Shown here: positions 25,740-33,535 of the stretch, in pieces | Layout of the letters: each line of letters begins with the position of its first letter | How positions within the stretch are numbered: position 1 is the first letter of the stretch | Source of the DNA: Gemmatimonas sp. | GTDB lineage: Bacteria > Gemmatimonadota > Gemmatimonadetes > Gemmatimonadales > Gemmatimonadaceae | Assembly: GCA_025361705.1 (NCBI GenBank) | Contig: JANYJW010000054.1 | Coordinates: 1-51,962, forward strand | Length of the DNA stretch: 51,962 nt | Reading direction: 5' to 3' | Notes under the pieces: generated by a model | Databases searched by the model: none | What the model saw: only the letters and a program-made list of their open reading frames with translations | Told to the model about the DNA's origin: nothing | Made by a program: the position numbers and the translations under genes

Positions 25740-27455
25740 ATGCACGTGACAGGACAACGAATCCTCCGCGCGTTCCTCGCGCCCTGCGCTGCACTGTGGG
25801 TGACGTTCAGCGGGAGCTCGGTGGACGCGCAGGACCCGCGCCCCGCAGCGCCACTGCCTGCATCACAGCCCGCGGTGCAGCCTGCCGTGCATCGCTACAC
25901 CTTCGCCATCGAACTACCTGACACCGGCAAGCGCATCATGGCGACTGCGCTGGCGGATTTTGGTGCGTCGCTCACGGTGGATACCGTCGTGTTCGACCTC
26001 GACGCCGCCATGCAGGTCGAAGATGTGGTGTTTGCCTGCGCGGGCGGCGACCGGATGACTCCCGCGCCCTTTGTGCGGTCGCTTGGACAGGTGCGAGTGG
26101 CGATTCCGAGACGCCCGGCCGCGGCATCGACGGAACCGCGGCCAGACACGCGGTGCATCCGGATCGCCTACGCCGGCGTGCCGGCCGACGGGCTGATCAT
26201 CGGCACCGACTCTGCCGGCCGCTGGCTCGCGTTCGGCGACAACTTTCCGAACCGCGCGCGCCACTGGCTGGCGACTATCGACACCCCGTCGCACAAGGCG
26301 CGAGTCACGTTCGAGATCGTCGCGCCGGTCGGACGGACTGTGGTGGCGAATGGAGCGCTCGTCGAGACGAGGCCATTCAGGGACGGCCGGGTCGTGACGA
26401 TATGGCGCGAGGATCGCGCCATCCCCACCTACGACATGGTCGTCGCCGCCGCGCCGCTCACCGTCACCGACCTCGGCAAGACCGCGTGCGGCTTCGCCGA
26501 GGACGGGGGGTGCGTGCCGCAGATGGTGTACACCGCACCCGAGCAAGCGCGGTACATGCCCGGCGCCTTTGCGCGCGCCGGGGACATCGTGGCGTTCTTT
26601 GCGCAGACCATCGGACCGTACCCGTACGAGAAGCTCGCGCACGTGCAGAGCACGACGCGATACGGTGGAATGGAGAACGCGAGCGCCATCTTCTATTATG
26701 ATCGCGCATTCCGTCGGGTGAACGGCTTCGACGACGACCTCATTGCGCACGAGACGGCGCATCAGTGGTTCGGCAACGCCGTGACCGAGCGCGAGTGGGC
26801 GCACCTGTGGCTGAGCGAGGGCTTTGCGACCTTCTGTGCAGCCCTGTGGGCGCAGCACGCGCACGGCGACTCGGCGTACGCGTCGCAGATGGCGCGCCAC
26901 CGCCACGCCGTGGTCGGCGCGCGGGTGACGACCACGCGCGCGGTCATCGACAGCGTAGAAACCGATCCCAATCGCCTGCTGAACGAGAATTCGTACCAGA
27001 AGGGCGGGCTCGTGTTGCACATGCTGCGCGCCGAGCTGGGAGATAGCGCGTTCTTCGGCGGGGTGCGGCGCTACTATGCGGCGTATCGGCATGGCAATGC
27101 AATGACCCAGGACCTGCAGCGCGCGCTCGAGGCGTCGAGCGGGCGCGTGCTGGGCTGGTTCTTTGACCAGTGGCTGCGCCGACCCGGCTGGGCCGAACTG
27201 CGGACGTCGTGGGCGTGGGACGGCGCGACGAAGCGCGTGACGCTGCGTGTCGAGCAGGACGGACGCTTTGGTGCGTACCGGCTGTCGCTGCCAGTGGAGG
27301 TCGTCGATGCGTCGGGCGCGCGTCAACGTGCGATGGTACAGGTGGAGGCGCGCGCCAGCCAGTCGCTGGTCGTGCCAGGCACTTTTGCCAACGCGCCAGT
27401 GTCGGTGGCATGCGCGAGCGATCAGACACTGCTTGCGGTCTGCACGGCGAAATGA
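25740..27455 (+). CDS. Exported M1-family zinc aminopeptidase-like protein
   Basis: A 571-residue metallopeptidase with a signal peptide (FLAPCAALWVTFSGSSVDAQ). The N-terminal M1 beta domain is followed by the substrate-binding GGMENAS (residues 309-315), the zinc site HETAHQ (H337, E338, H341) and the third ligand E360 in WLSEGFATF, spaced as in M1 peptidases. The C-terminal part (residues about 480-571) is a beta domain. Relatives cleave N-terminal residues or short peptides in the periplasm. ATG 25740 is preferred over 25704 because the signal peptide starts there. The stop overlaps the next gene by 4 bases. Confidence 0.9.
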   Translation: MHVTGQRILRAFLAPCAALWVTFSGSSVDAQDPRPAAPLPASQPAVQPAVHRYTFAIELPDTGKRIMATALADFGASLTVDTVVFDLDAAMQVEDVVFACAGGDRMTPAPFVRSLGQVRVAIPRRPAAASTEPRPDTRCIRIAYAGVPADGLIIGTDSAGRWLAFGDNFPNRARHWLATIDTPSHKARVTFEIVAPVGRTVVANGALVETRPFRDGRVVTIWREDRAIPTYDMVVAAAPLTVTDLGKTACGFAEDGGCVPQMVYTAPEQARYMPGAFARAGDIVAFFAQTIGPYPYEKLAHVQSTTRYGGMENASAIFYYDRAFRRVNGFDDDLIAHETAHQWFGNAVTEREWAHLWLSEGFATFCAALWAQHAHGDSAYASQMARHRHAVVGARVTTTRAVIDSVETDPNRLLNENSYQKGGLVLHMLRAELGDSAFFGGVRRYYAAYRHGNAMTQDLQRALEASSGRVLGWFFDQWLRRPGWAELRTSWAWDGATKRVTLRVEQDGRFGAYRLSLPVEVVDASGARQRAMVQVEARASQSLVVPGTFANAPVSVACASDQTLLAVCTAK

Positions 27456-28438
27456 CGCGGCCGGGCTTCCGAGCGCGCTGTGCACGCGCCGCGCTGACGT
27501 TTGGAGCGGCTGGAGTGCTTGTCACGTTGCCCGCACGGGCTCAGGACACGCCGCGCGGGGCGCGATCTGCTGATACCGCAGCCGTCGCCGGTGATCTCGA
27601 CGCGTTCGAGCGCCGGGTGTACGAGGCATCGCGGAGGGCCCCGCGCGACCCAACGGCGCGGGCGGCGCTTGGTGAGTGGCTGGCCTCGCGTGGGCAGCTG
27701 CGATCAGGCGCCGTGCTGTTGGAGGAAGCGCGCCTGTTTGGCGGCGATGCGGTGTCCATCGCTGCGCGGCTGGTGCACATCTACCCGTGGCTGCGCGACT
27801 GGTCCTCGCTGGCGGCATTGCCGTCGTCGCCGCTGACGTCGGGCGAGAAGGTGCGCGCACGGCGACTCGCCGAACGCGACACTGACATCAGTGGGGCGGA
27901 CTCGGTGGTCGTGCCATTTGCGCCGCTCGAAGTGGGGGCGCTGGGTCGAGTGCCGCTGCGTATCGGAGCAGACACGCTGTGGGCCGAGGTGGATCCGCAG
28001 GTGGAAGGACTCGTGTTGCCTGGTCTCGGGCGCGGTGCCGGGCTGGTCGAGGTGTTGGCCACGGAGCGTGACGCGCTCCTCGGCATCGTGCAGGAATGTG
28101 CGTTGGGGGAACTGACGCTGCGCAACCTTGCTGTGCGCGTTGATACATCGATGGGCGTCGGACGGGCGCGCATCGGGTTTGACGTCTTTGCGCGGATGGG
28201 GCCGACGGTGGATGCGCGGGCGGGCACGGTGACGTTTCGCCGCGACGGTCGCGTGGGCACCGGTGATGCGCGCACCGCCGTGCCATTCGTCCTCGGTTTT
28301 CCTGGCGTCCGGGTGGCGGTGCGTGCCGGCGCGCCATTGGCGGGCCTCACCACGCCGGCCGGCCGTGCTGCATTGCGCGGGATGGTGTGGACCGTGGACG
28401 TGCGGCGCGGTGTGATCTGGGTGGACGCCGCGCGCTGA
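27452..28438 (+). CDS. Exported protein with TPR-like and retropepsin-like regions
   Basis: A 328-residue protein with a signal peptide (ALTFGAAGVLVTLPARAQ). Residues about 45-130 form helical repeats (AFERRVYEASRRAPRDPTARAALGEWLASRGQLRSGAVLLEEA). The rest is beta-rich and contains the outline of a retropepsin-like aspartic fold (RIGFDVFARMGPTVDARAGTVTFRRDG), but without a D-T/S-G catalytic triplet, so activity is doubtful. The ATG overlaps the M1 peptidase stop by 4 bases. Coupled expression suggests a partner or chaperone for the peptidase, which is inference. Confidence 0.6.
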   Translation: MTRPGFRARCARAALTFGAAGVLVTLPARAQDTPRGARSADTAAVAGDLDAFERRVYEASRRAPRDPTARAALGEWLASRGQLRSGAVLLEEARLFGGDAVSIAARLVHIYPWLRDWSSLAALPSSPLTSGEKVRARRLAERDTDISGADSVVVPFAPLEVGALGRVPLRIGADTLWAEVDPQVEGLVLPGLGRGAGLVEVLATERDALLGIVQECALGELTLRNLAVRVDTSMGVGRARIGFDVFARMGPTVDARAGTVTFRRDGRVGTGDARTAVPFVLGFPGVRVAVRAGAPLAGLTTPAGRAALRGMVWTVDVRRGVIWVDAAR

Positions 28439-28456
28439 TATCGCGCGGCGCGAAAC

Positions 28457-28490
28457 GCAAAGGACGGGGCCTGATGGCCTCGCCCTTTGC
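28457..28490 (+). terminator. Hairpin after the peptidase gene pair
   Basis: GCAAAGGACGGGGCC (28457-28471) pairs with GGCCTCGCCCTTTGC (28476-28490) at 13 of 15 positions, plus a G-U wobble, with a TGAT loop. No U-run follows, so it may act weakly or need Rho. Confidence 0.5.
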
Positions 28491-28553
28491 GCTGAGGCCA
28501 GGATCACCTGACGCACCGTGGGGTACAGCATACAGAACCCTCAGGGAGGAACG

Positions 28554-29345
28554 ATGCGGGTGTTTCGTACGGCATTGGCAGTCGGGGCCCTCGCGATGAG
28601 CGTGCCGCTGCTGGCGCAGGACAGCCGGTACGGATGGGACCGTGCACGCGGGGAGCGCAGCCGCGACACGCGGGGAACGCGAACCGAAGGGCAAACGGAA
28701 GTCCGCAAGGAGAAGAACGGCGGGCGCAGCGAGGCGCGGCCGGACGCTCGCGTCGAGAACCGTGGTGGCAATCGCAGTGAAAACCGCGTGGCCAGCCGAC
28801 CGGAAAATGGGGTCGACAACCGCGGGACTGACCGCACGGGCTCGCGCAACGAGTCGCGCAACGAGTCGCGCAACGCCCCGGCGCCGGATGTCCGTTACGA
28901 GCGCCGCGAACGGCGCGAGGAACGGCGCGAGGAACCGCGCGTGATCGTGCGGGCTCCGGACATGGGCCGCTATGACCGCCGCGACGGGCGGAACGACAAT
29001 CGGTATTCACCGTACGGCGGGCGCGCGATGTACCGGTTTGGCGATCGCGACTTCCGTTCACGCGACGTCTTTGTGATCACGGCTTGGCTGCGCGATGTCG
29101 GAAGCTCGCGGCTGACGGTGTACGGCAACTACGACCGCGATCCGTACGCCGTGCGCTACGCGTTCCGTCCGGGACTGTACCTCGCGACGTCGGTCTTCGC
29201 GCGCCTCGATGTGCTGCCGTACGAGCTCGAGGCGGAGTTGGGCGAGTTGCCCTGGTATCTGGAGCGCCGCATCTACGGGCGTACGGTGCTGGTGGTTGAC
29301 GTGCGGTCGCGGATGGTGGTTGATGTGTACGACATTGACGACTGA
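28554..29345 (+). CDS. Exported Arg/Asn/Glu-rich low-complexity protein
   Basis: A 263-residue exported protein with a clean signal peptide (RVFRTALAVGALAMSVPLLAQ). Residues about 22-150 are strongly charged and repetitive, with runs such as SRNESRNESRN and ERREERREE that look like repeat expansions of short DNA units. The C-terminal 100 residues form a folded domain (FVITAWLRDVGSSRLTVYGNYDR ... YELEAELGELPWYLERRIYG ... LVVDVRSRMVVDVYDI) resembling small RcnB-like exported domains. GGGAGG lies 6 bases before ATG 28554. Function unknown. Confidence 0.75.
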   Translation: MRVFRTALAVGALAMSVPLLAQDSRYGWDRARGERSRDTRGTRTEGQTEVRKEKNGGRSEARPDARVENRGGNRSENRVASRPENGVDNRGTDRTGSRNESRNESRNAPAPDVRYERRERREERREEPRVIVRAPDMGRYDRRDGRNDNRYSPYGGRAMYRFGDRDFRSRDVFVITAWLRDVGSSRLTVYGNYDRDPYAVRYAFRPGLYLATSVFARLDVLPYELEAELGELPWYLERRIYGRTVLVVDVRSRMVVDVYDIDD

Positions 29346-29401
29346 TTGAGAATTGGGAATTCGGATGGCGATCGAGGAGTACCTTTGCAGACGTCGACAC
29401 G

Positions 29402-29439
29402 CGATAGCCCCGGGGCCAGGTCTGGCGCCGGGGCTATCG
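29402..29439. terminator. Bidirectional hairpin between convergent genes
   Basis: CGATAGCCCCGG (29402-29413) and CCGGGGCTATCG (29428-29439) form a perfect 12-bp stem with a 14-base loop. No clear U-run follows on either side, but the position between the Arg-rich gene and dacB suits a shared terminator. Confidence 0.65.
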
Positions 29440-29442
29440 TGC

Positions 29443-29477
29443 ATCGTGATCGGCAATCGTGATCGGCAATCGTGATC
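29443..29477. repeat. 13-bp tandem repeat ATCGTGATCGGCA (2.7 copies)
   Basis: Two full copies plus nine bases of a third lie in the intergenic space between the hairpin and the second repeat. Unit length equals that of the neighbouring unrelated repeat array. Confidence 0.8.
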
Positions 29478-29505
29478 CGCTGGCGCCATCCGGATGCCAG
29501 ATCCT

Positions 29506-29570
29506 CTATCGCTGGTAGCTATCGCTGGTAGCTATCGCTGGTAGCTATCGCTGGTAGCTATCGCTGGTAG
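29506..29570. repeat. 13-bp tandem repeat CTATCGCTGGTAG (five perfect copies)
   Basis: Five identical head-to-tail copies occupy 29506-29570. The rightmost copy encodes the last residues (SYQR) and the TAG stop of dacB on the minus strand, and the other four are intergenic. Because each unit carries the stop in the same phase as its own copy, changing copy number would not alter the protein. Each unit has CTA/TAG ends, giving TAGCTA palindromes at the joints. Confidence 0.9.
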
Positions 29571-31177
29571 CTTGCCAGTGTCGCGCCCATCGCGTCCATT
29601 GCTTCCTTGGCGCGCCAGCGGTTGTTGCCGTTGTAGATGAACGAGAAGGCGAGCACCTGGCCGTCGCGCGTCGTGACGTAGCCGCCCAGCGAGGCAACGT
29701 CGTTGGTGGTGCCGGTCTTGGCGTGGAGGTTGCCCATGGCCGGCGTGTATTTCATGCGGCGGCGCAGGGTCTCGGTGCGGCCGGCGACGGGCAGCGACTG
29801 TTCGAGCACGTCATGCCACGGCGCCTTCGACGCGTAGTCGAGGAGTTGCACCATGGCGCGCGGCGTCACGCGATCGGCGGTGGAAAGCCCGCTGCCGTCG
29901 GCCGCATACACGTCGGTCGGCTGCACCCGCGCCTTCTCCCACAGGAAGCGGCGCAGCAGGATATTGGCATTCTCGGCCGACCCCACCACGCCAACGCTGC
30001 GCGCGGCGTTGCGAAACAGGAGTTCGGCAAAGTGGTTGTTGCTCTCGCCATTCATGGTGGTCACCAGCTCGCCGAGCGTCGCGGACGGGAGCGCGGCCAC
30101 ACGGGGCGCGCCGGCCGCAGCCTTCGCGAGCCGCACCGCGCCGCCCACGGCCACGCCGTGCGCTTCAAGCGCTGCGTGGAACGCCGCACTCGTGATGAGC
30201 GCCGGCTCCTCCATGACGACCTGCACCTCCCCCCCACGCCCACCAGCGCCGACAGAACCACGCACTTCGAGTCCGGCATCGGTCTGCTTCACCCCGATGC
30301 GTGCGCCTCGGCCGGCCACGAGACGGACCTTGCTCACCACCGCGATTCCGGAGATCGCCGGTTCGAACGTAATGGAGACGCCACTGCCCGCCGGCTTGAC
30401 CCGCACCGTCAGCAGGTTCTCGTTGATGGAGAGTGCCGACACCCGCGCCGCGTAGTGCGCGCCCAGATAGCGCGTGCGCCATCCCTCGGGCACCATGCGG
30501 TCCTCGAAGGCCGACGCGTCGCCGATGATGTCACCCGTGACACGCTTGATCCCGGCCTGCGCCACGAGGTGTGCGATGGTTTCCATCGGCGTCTCGCCTG
30601 AGGCGCCATCGGTAAAGCGTCGGCTGAACGACGGGTCGCCGGCACCGCGCAACACCAGGTTGCCGCGCAGCACGCCATCGCTGCCCAGTGCGCCTTCGCG
30701 CAGGACTTCGGTGACGAACCGGTAATCCTTGCCGAAGCGCTCGAGCGCGACCGACGACGTGAACAGCTTCATGGTGCTGGCCGGAAGCAGCTGGCGGTCC
30801 GCGTTACGCTCGAAGAGCGTCTCGCCGGTCTCGAGCGAGATGACGGCCACCCCCCAGGCGCCGCTGCGCGAGGCACGGTCGATGAGGCTGCCAAGGTCGT
30901 TTGCCAGTTGCGCCGCGCCACGCGGCGCCGTGTAGCCGAGGGCTGCCGGGGGCGGCGTGCGCCTCTTGGCCGCCGTGCTCATCTTGACGGTGCCGGGGGT
31001 GCGGCGGCGCTTGGCCGAAGTCCGGCGCGAGTCGGATCCCTTGGACGAGGCCGCCACCGCGCGCACCGAGGCCCTGGCCGGATTGGCCTGAGCGGGCGCG
31101 TGCGCCGACAGGACGCACAGCGCAACGGCTGCGGCGCACCACGGTCGGAGTCCAACGTGGCGGATCAGAAAAGGCAT
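29558..31177 (-). CDS. dacB: D-alanyl-D-alanine carboxypeptidase/endopeptidase (PBP4 family)
   Basis: A 539-residue periplasmic class-C low-molecular-mass penicillin-binding protein that trims or cleaves peptidoglycan cross-links. The signal peptide ends near HAPAQA. A basic Ser/Arg/Lys-rich stretch of about 40 residues precedes the catalytic domain. Motifs: ASTMK (Ser134, Lys137), SNN (Ser379) and KTG (Lys487), with an S13-type insert between the first two (about 190-350). The domain ends FIYNGNNRWRAKEAMDAMGA. Start ATG 31177; no Shine-Dalgarno is obvious. The stop lies in the tandem repeat. Confidence 0.93.
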   Translation of the reverse strand: MPFLIRHVGLRPWCAAAVALCVLSAHAPAQANPARASVRAVAASSKGSDSRRTSAKRRRTPGTVKMSTAAKRRTPPPAALGYTAPRGAAQLANDLGSLIDRASRSGAWGVAVISLETGETLFERNADRQLLPASTMKLFTSSVALERFGKDYRFVTEVLREGALGSDGVLRGNLVLRGAGDPSFSRRFTDGASGETPMETIAHLVAQAGIKRVTGDIIGDASAFEDRMVPEGWRTRYLGAHYAARVSALSINENLLTVRVKPAGSGVSITFEPAISGIAVVSKVRLVAGRGARIGVKQTDAGLEVRGSVGAGGRGGEVQVVMEEPALITSAAFHAALEAHGVAVGGAVRLAKAAAGAPRVAALPSATLGELVTTMNGESNNHFAELLFRNAARSVGVVGSAENANILLRRFLWEKARVQPTDVYAADGSGLSTADRVTPRAMVQLLDYASKAPWHDVLEQSLPVAGRTETLRRRMKYTPAMGNLHAKTGTTNDVASLGGYVTTRDGQVLAFSFIYNGNNRWRAKEAMDAMGATLASYQR

Positions 31178-31232
31178 CAGGGAGGGGCTCTCGACGCGGG
31201 GAAGGCGGCGCGCAGGGCGGCCGCCCGGTGCG

Positions 31233-32381
31233 TCAGACCTTCAAGATGAAGTTTCGGCGGTAGAGGGCCGCCAGTACAGCGTACCAGAACAAGACGAAGC
31301 AGAGCGCAAAGGCCAGCGAGGCATCACGGGGCTCGAGCCACGACGCGAACACCGACTTGTACACCACCGCCTGCACGGCGACCTGCTTGCCGTCCACGTC
31401 GACTTTCCACAGCGAATAGATGATCCGTGCCATCGCACCCGACCCCACAAATGCCACGATCGGGTTCACGCCATATATGACGAGCGGACGGGTCCACCAA
31501 GTAACACCTTGGACGTCGATGATCCACGTGATCGTCGCAATGGCCACCGCGGCCGTTCCGGCGGTGAAAACCACGTACGAACTGGTCCAAAGCCCCTTGT
31601 TGATGGGAAACGACCAGTGCCACATCAATCCGACCATCATCAGGAGCGCCCCCACGGCAAACATCCCGTTCAGCCGCTCGTTCAGGGGTCGCTCCTTCTG
31701 CGCGATCCAGCGTCCGCACAGCACGCCCATCATGGCGGTGCCGATGGCGGGAATGGTCGACAGCGGCCCTTCCGGGTCCCACGTCTTGGACGACTTCCAG
31801 AGGTGTCCGTTGAGCAGGGCGCGGTCGACCCAGGCCGCGAGCGTCCGGGAGGGGTCGTCGAGGCACAGCGCGCCCAGATCGCACCCCCCGGGCACCGGCA
31901 GCAGGGTCATCGCGAACCAGTAGCCCAACAGGGCCGTGGCGAGCATGCCGACGATCTGCTTGACCGAGGCATTGAGCGTCAGGAGGCCGGCCACGGCGTA
32001 GGCCACGCCGATACGCGGCAGCACGCCGGGAATGCGAATCTCCGTGAAACGCGCGAGTGGGTAGAACGGGAAGGCAGCCAGCCCCCAGCCAATGAGGACG
32101 ATGAGCACGCCGCGCCGAAGCACCTGACGACGCAGCACAGCGTCACTGTCGCCGCGCGCGCGCCGCACCGAGAGCGACAGGTGGGTCGTAATGCCGACGA
32201 TGAAGAGGAAGAACGGGAAGATCAGGTCGGTGGGGGTCCACCCATTCCACGACGCGTGCTCGAGTGGCGGGTAAATGGCGCCCCAACTCCCCGGATTGTT
32301 GACGAGGAGCATGCCGGCAACGGTCAGGCCACGAAAGACATCGAGGCTGACGAGGCGTTCGGTGGTCTTGAGCTCGGCCAT
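31233..32381 (-). CDS. HGSNAT/DUF5009-like membrane acyltransferase homologue
   Basis: A 382-residue polytopic protein of the heparan-alpha-glucosaminide N-acetyltransferase / DUF5009 group. The start RLVSLDVFRGLTVAGMLLVNNPGSWG and WNGWTPTDLIFPFFLFIVGI are the family signature, and about ten hydrophobic helices follow, ending FWYAVLAALYRRNFILKV. Bacterial members probably acetylate sugars of the cell wall or envelope, exact substrate unknown. ATG 32381 has GGGAG 6 bases upstream. It sits between dacB and the oxidase operon, on the same strand, after a strong terminator. Confidence 0.85.
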   Translation of the reverse strand: MAELKTTERLVSLDVFRGLTVAGMLLVNNPGSWGAIYPPLEHASWNGWTPTDLIFPFFLFIVGITTHLSLSVRRARGDSDAVLRRQVLRRGVLIVLIGWGLAAFPFYPLARFTEIRIPGVLPRIGVAYAVAGLLTLNASVKQIVGMLATALLGYWFAMTLLPVPGGCDLGALCLDDPSRTLAAWVDRALLNGHLWKSSKTWDPEGPLSTIPAIGTAMMGVLCGRWIAQKERPLNERLNGMFAVGALLMMVGLMWHWSFPINKGLWTSSYVVFTAGTAAVAIATITWIIDVQGVTWWTRPLVIYGVNPIVAFVGSGAMARIIYSLWKVDVDGKQVAVQAVVYKSVFASWLEPRDASLAFALCFVLFWYAVLAALYRRNFILKV

Positions 32382-32475
32382 GGGGCTCCCGGCGGGTGAC
32401 AAGGCAATGTGGTGAGAGGGGAATTGGGGGGCAAGGTCAGGGGAAGGGCACGGGCTCCATGCCTGTGCCCAAAAC

Positions 32476-32509
32476 GCAATCGGGCGGCCCGCTTGGGCCG
32501 CCCGATTGC
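32476..32509 (-). terminator. Strong terminator of the cytochrome oxidase operon
   Basis: GCAATCGGGCGGCCC (32476-32490) and GGGCCGCCCGATTGC (32495-32509) give a perfect 15-bp stem with a 4-base loop. On the minus strand it is followed by GTTTTGG. It lies 18 bases past the end of the subunit IV gene. Confidence 0.85.
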
Positions 32510-32526
32510 TCTCTACAGTCTGTGCA

Positions 32527-32844
32527 TCACCCGATCCACACCTTCCCGAACAGGAACAGGAACGCCACCAGCGTGCAGCCTGCGATGATCAGCGGCCCCA
32601 CGAACAGCTTCCGGAAGATCGCGTGGTCGTACTTGAGGTGCATGTAGTACATGACGACGATGGCGAACTTCACGGCCGACATCGCCAGCAGCGTGGGCCG
32701 GAACAGCGGGGAGTCCTTGAAGGGCGTGTAGTACACCCACACTTCGACGGCCGTGATGACGGTGAGGACGAGCGCCACCCACTTGTACTGCTTCCAGGTG
32801 GGGTGCTCGTGCACATGATCGGCGTGGGCGCGTTCGATGGACAT
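32527..32844 (-). CDS. ctaF: Cytochrome c oxidase subunit IV
   Basis: A 105-residue small membrane subunit with three helices (WVALVLTVITAVEVWVYY, LLAMSAVKFAIVVMYYMHLKYD, LIIAGCTLVAFLFLFGKVW). This is the prokaryotic COX4/CyoD-like layout, with the conserved KFAIVVMYYMHLK. It follows subunit III by 13 bases and closes the operon. The start at 32844 is chosen because earlier in-frame codons encode only the low-complexity read-through of the subunit III region. Confidence 0.85.
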   Translation of the reverse strand: MSIERAHADHVHEHPTWKQYKWVALVLTVITAVEVWVYYTPFKDSPLFRPTLLAMSAVKFAIVVMYYMHLKYDHAIFRKLFVGPLIIAGCTLVAFLFLFGKVWIG

Positions 32845-32857
32845 GGTCGGCGGCCCC

Positions 32858-33523
32858 TTACTTGATGAGGTAGACGAGCGTGAAGATGGCGATCCAGACG
32901 ACGTCGACGAAATGCCAGTACAAGGCGCAGATGTCGACGTTGATGGTGTCCCTGGGCCCCAGCCCACGCTTGATGTCGATGAACAGCAGCGACAGCAGCC
33001 AAAGCACGCCGACGGCGACGTGCGTGCCGTGGAAGCCGGTCAGCGTAAAGAACGACGTGCCGAACAGGTTGGTTCTGATCGTCAGCCCTTCGTGCACGAA
33101 GGAGGTGAACTCGTACGCCTGGAAGCCGAGGAAGACCGCGCCGGCAAGAGCCGTCGCGGCGAGCCAGACCTTGGACGACCCCTGCCATCCCTCGTAGCCG
33201 GGCTTGCCCTTGTTCTCGACGGCGGCGAGGGCGAGCACCATGAACAACGACGACATGAGCAGGACGAACGTCGACGCGGACGTCACGGGGATGTTGAGGA
33301 TCGGCTTGAAGAGTTGCCCGGCGGGCGAGGTCCAGGCGTCATGCGGAAACGGACCGACGACGGACTTTCCCTTGTACACGAGGTAGGTGGAGATGAGCGA
33401 GCCGAAGAGCATGCACTCCGACCCGATGAACGCCCAGATGGCGATCTTCTTGTTATCGAGGCCGGTGGTGGTGTAGTGCGTGTGCTCGTGCGCCTCGTGG
33501 GCGCCGGCGGAGGCGGTGGTCAT
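32858..33523 (-). CDS. ctaE: Cytochrome c oxidase subunit III
   Basis: A 221-residue membrane subunit with five predicted helices, the short bacterial form of COX3. Landmarks: HEHTHYTTTGLDNKKIAIWAFIGSECMLFG near the start, then a long second half with TGFHGTHVAVGVLWL and a C-terminal ALYWHFVDVVWIAIFTLVYLI, the family signature. It lies 12 bases after subunit I. It stabilises the oxidase and the oxygen path and carries no redox cofactor. Confidence 0.93.
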   Translation of the reverse strand: MTTASAGAHEAHEHTHYTTTGLDNKKIAIWAFIGSECMLFGSLISTYLVYKGKSVVGPFPHDAWTSPAGQLFKPILNIPVTSASTFVLLMSSLFMVLALAAVENKGKPGYEGWQGSSKVWLAATALAGAVFLGFQAYEFTSFVHEGLTIRTNLFGTSFFTLTGFHGTHVAVGVLWLLSLLFIDIKRGLGPRDTINVDICALYWHFVDVVWIAIFTLVYLIK

Positions 33524-33535
33524 GGGTGGGTTCCG

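Noticed and set aside
29402..29570. A CRISPR-like array
   Set aside because: The 13-bp units are contiguous with no spacers, so they are simple tandem repeats.
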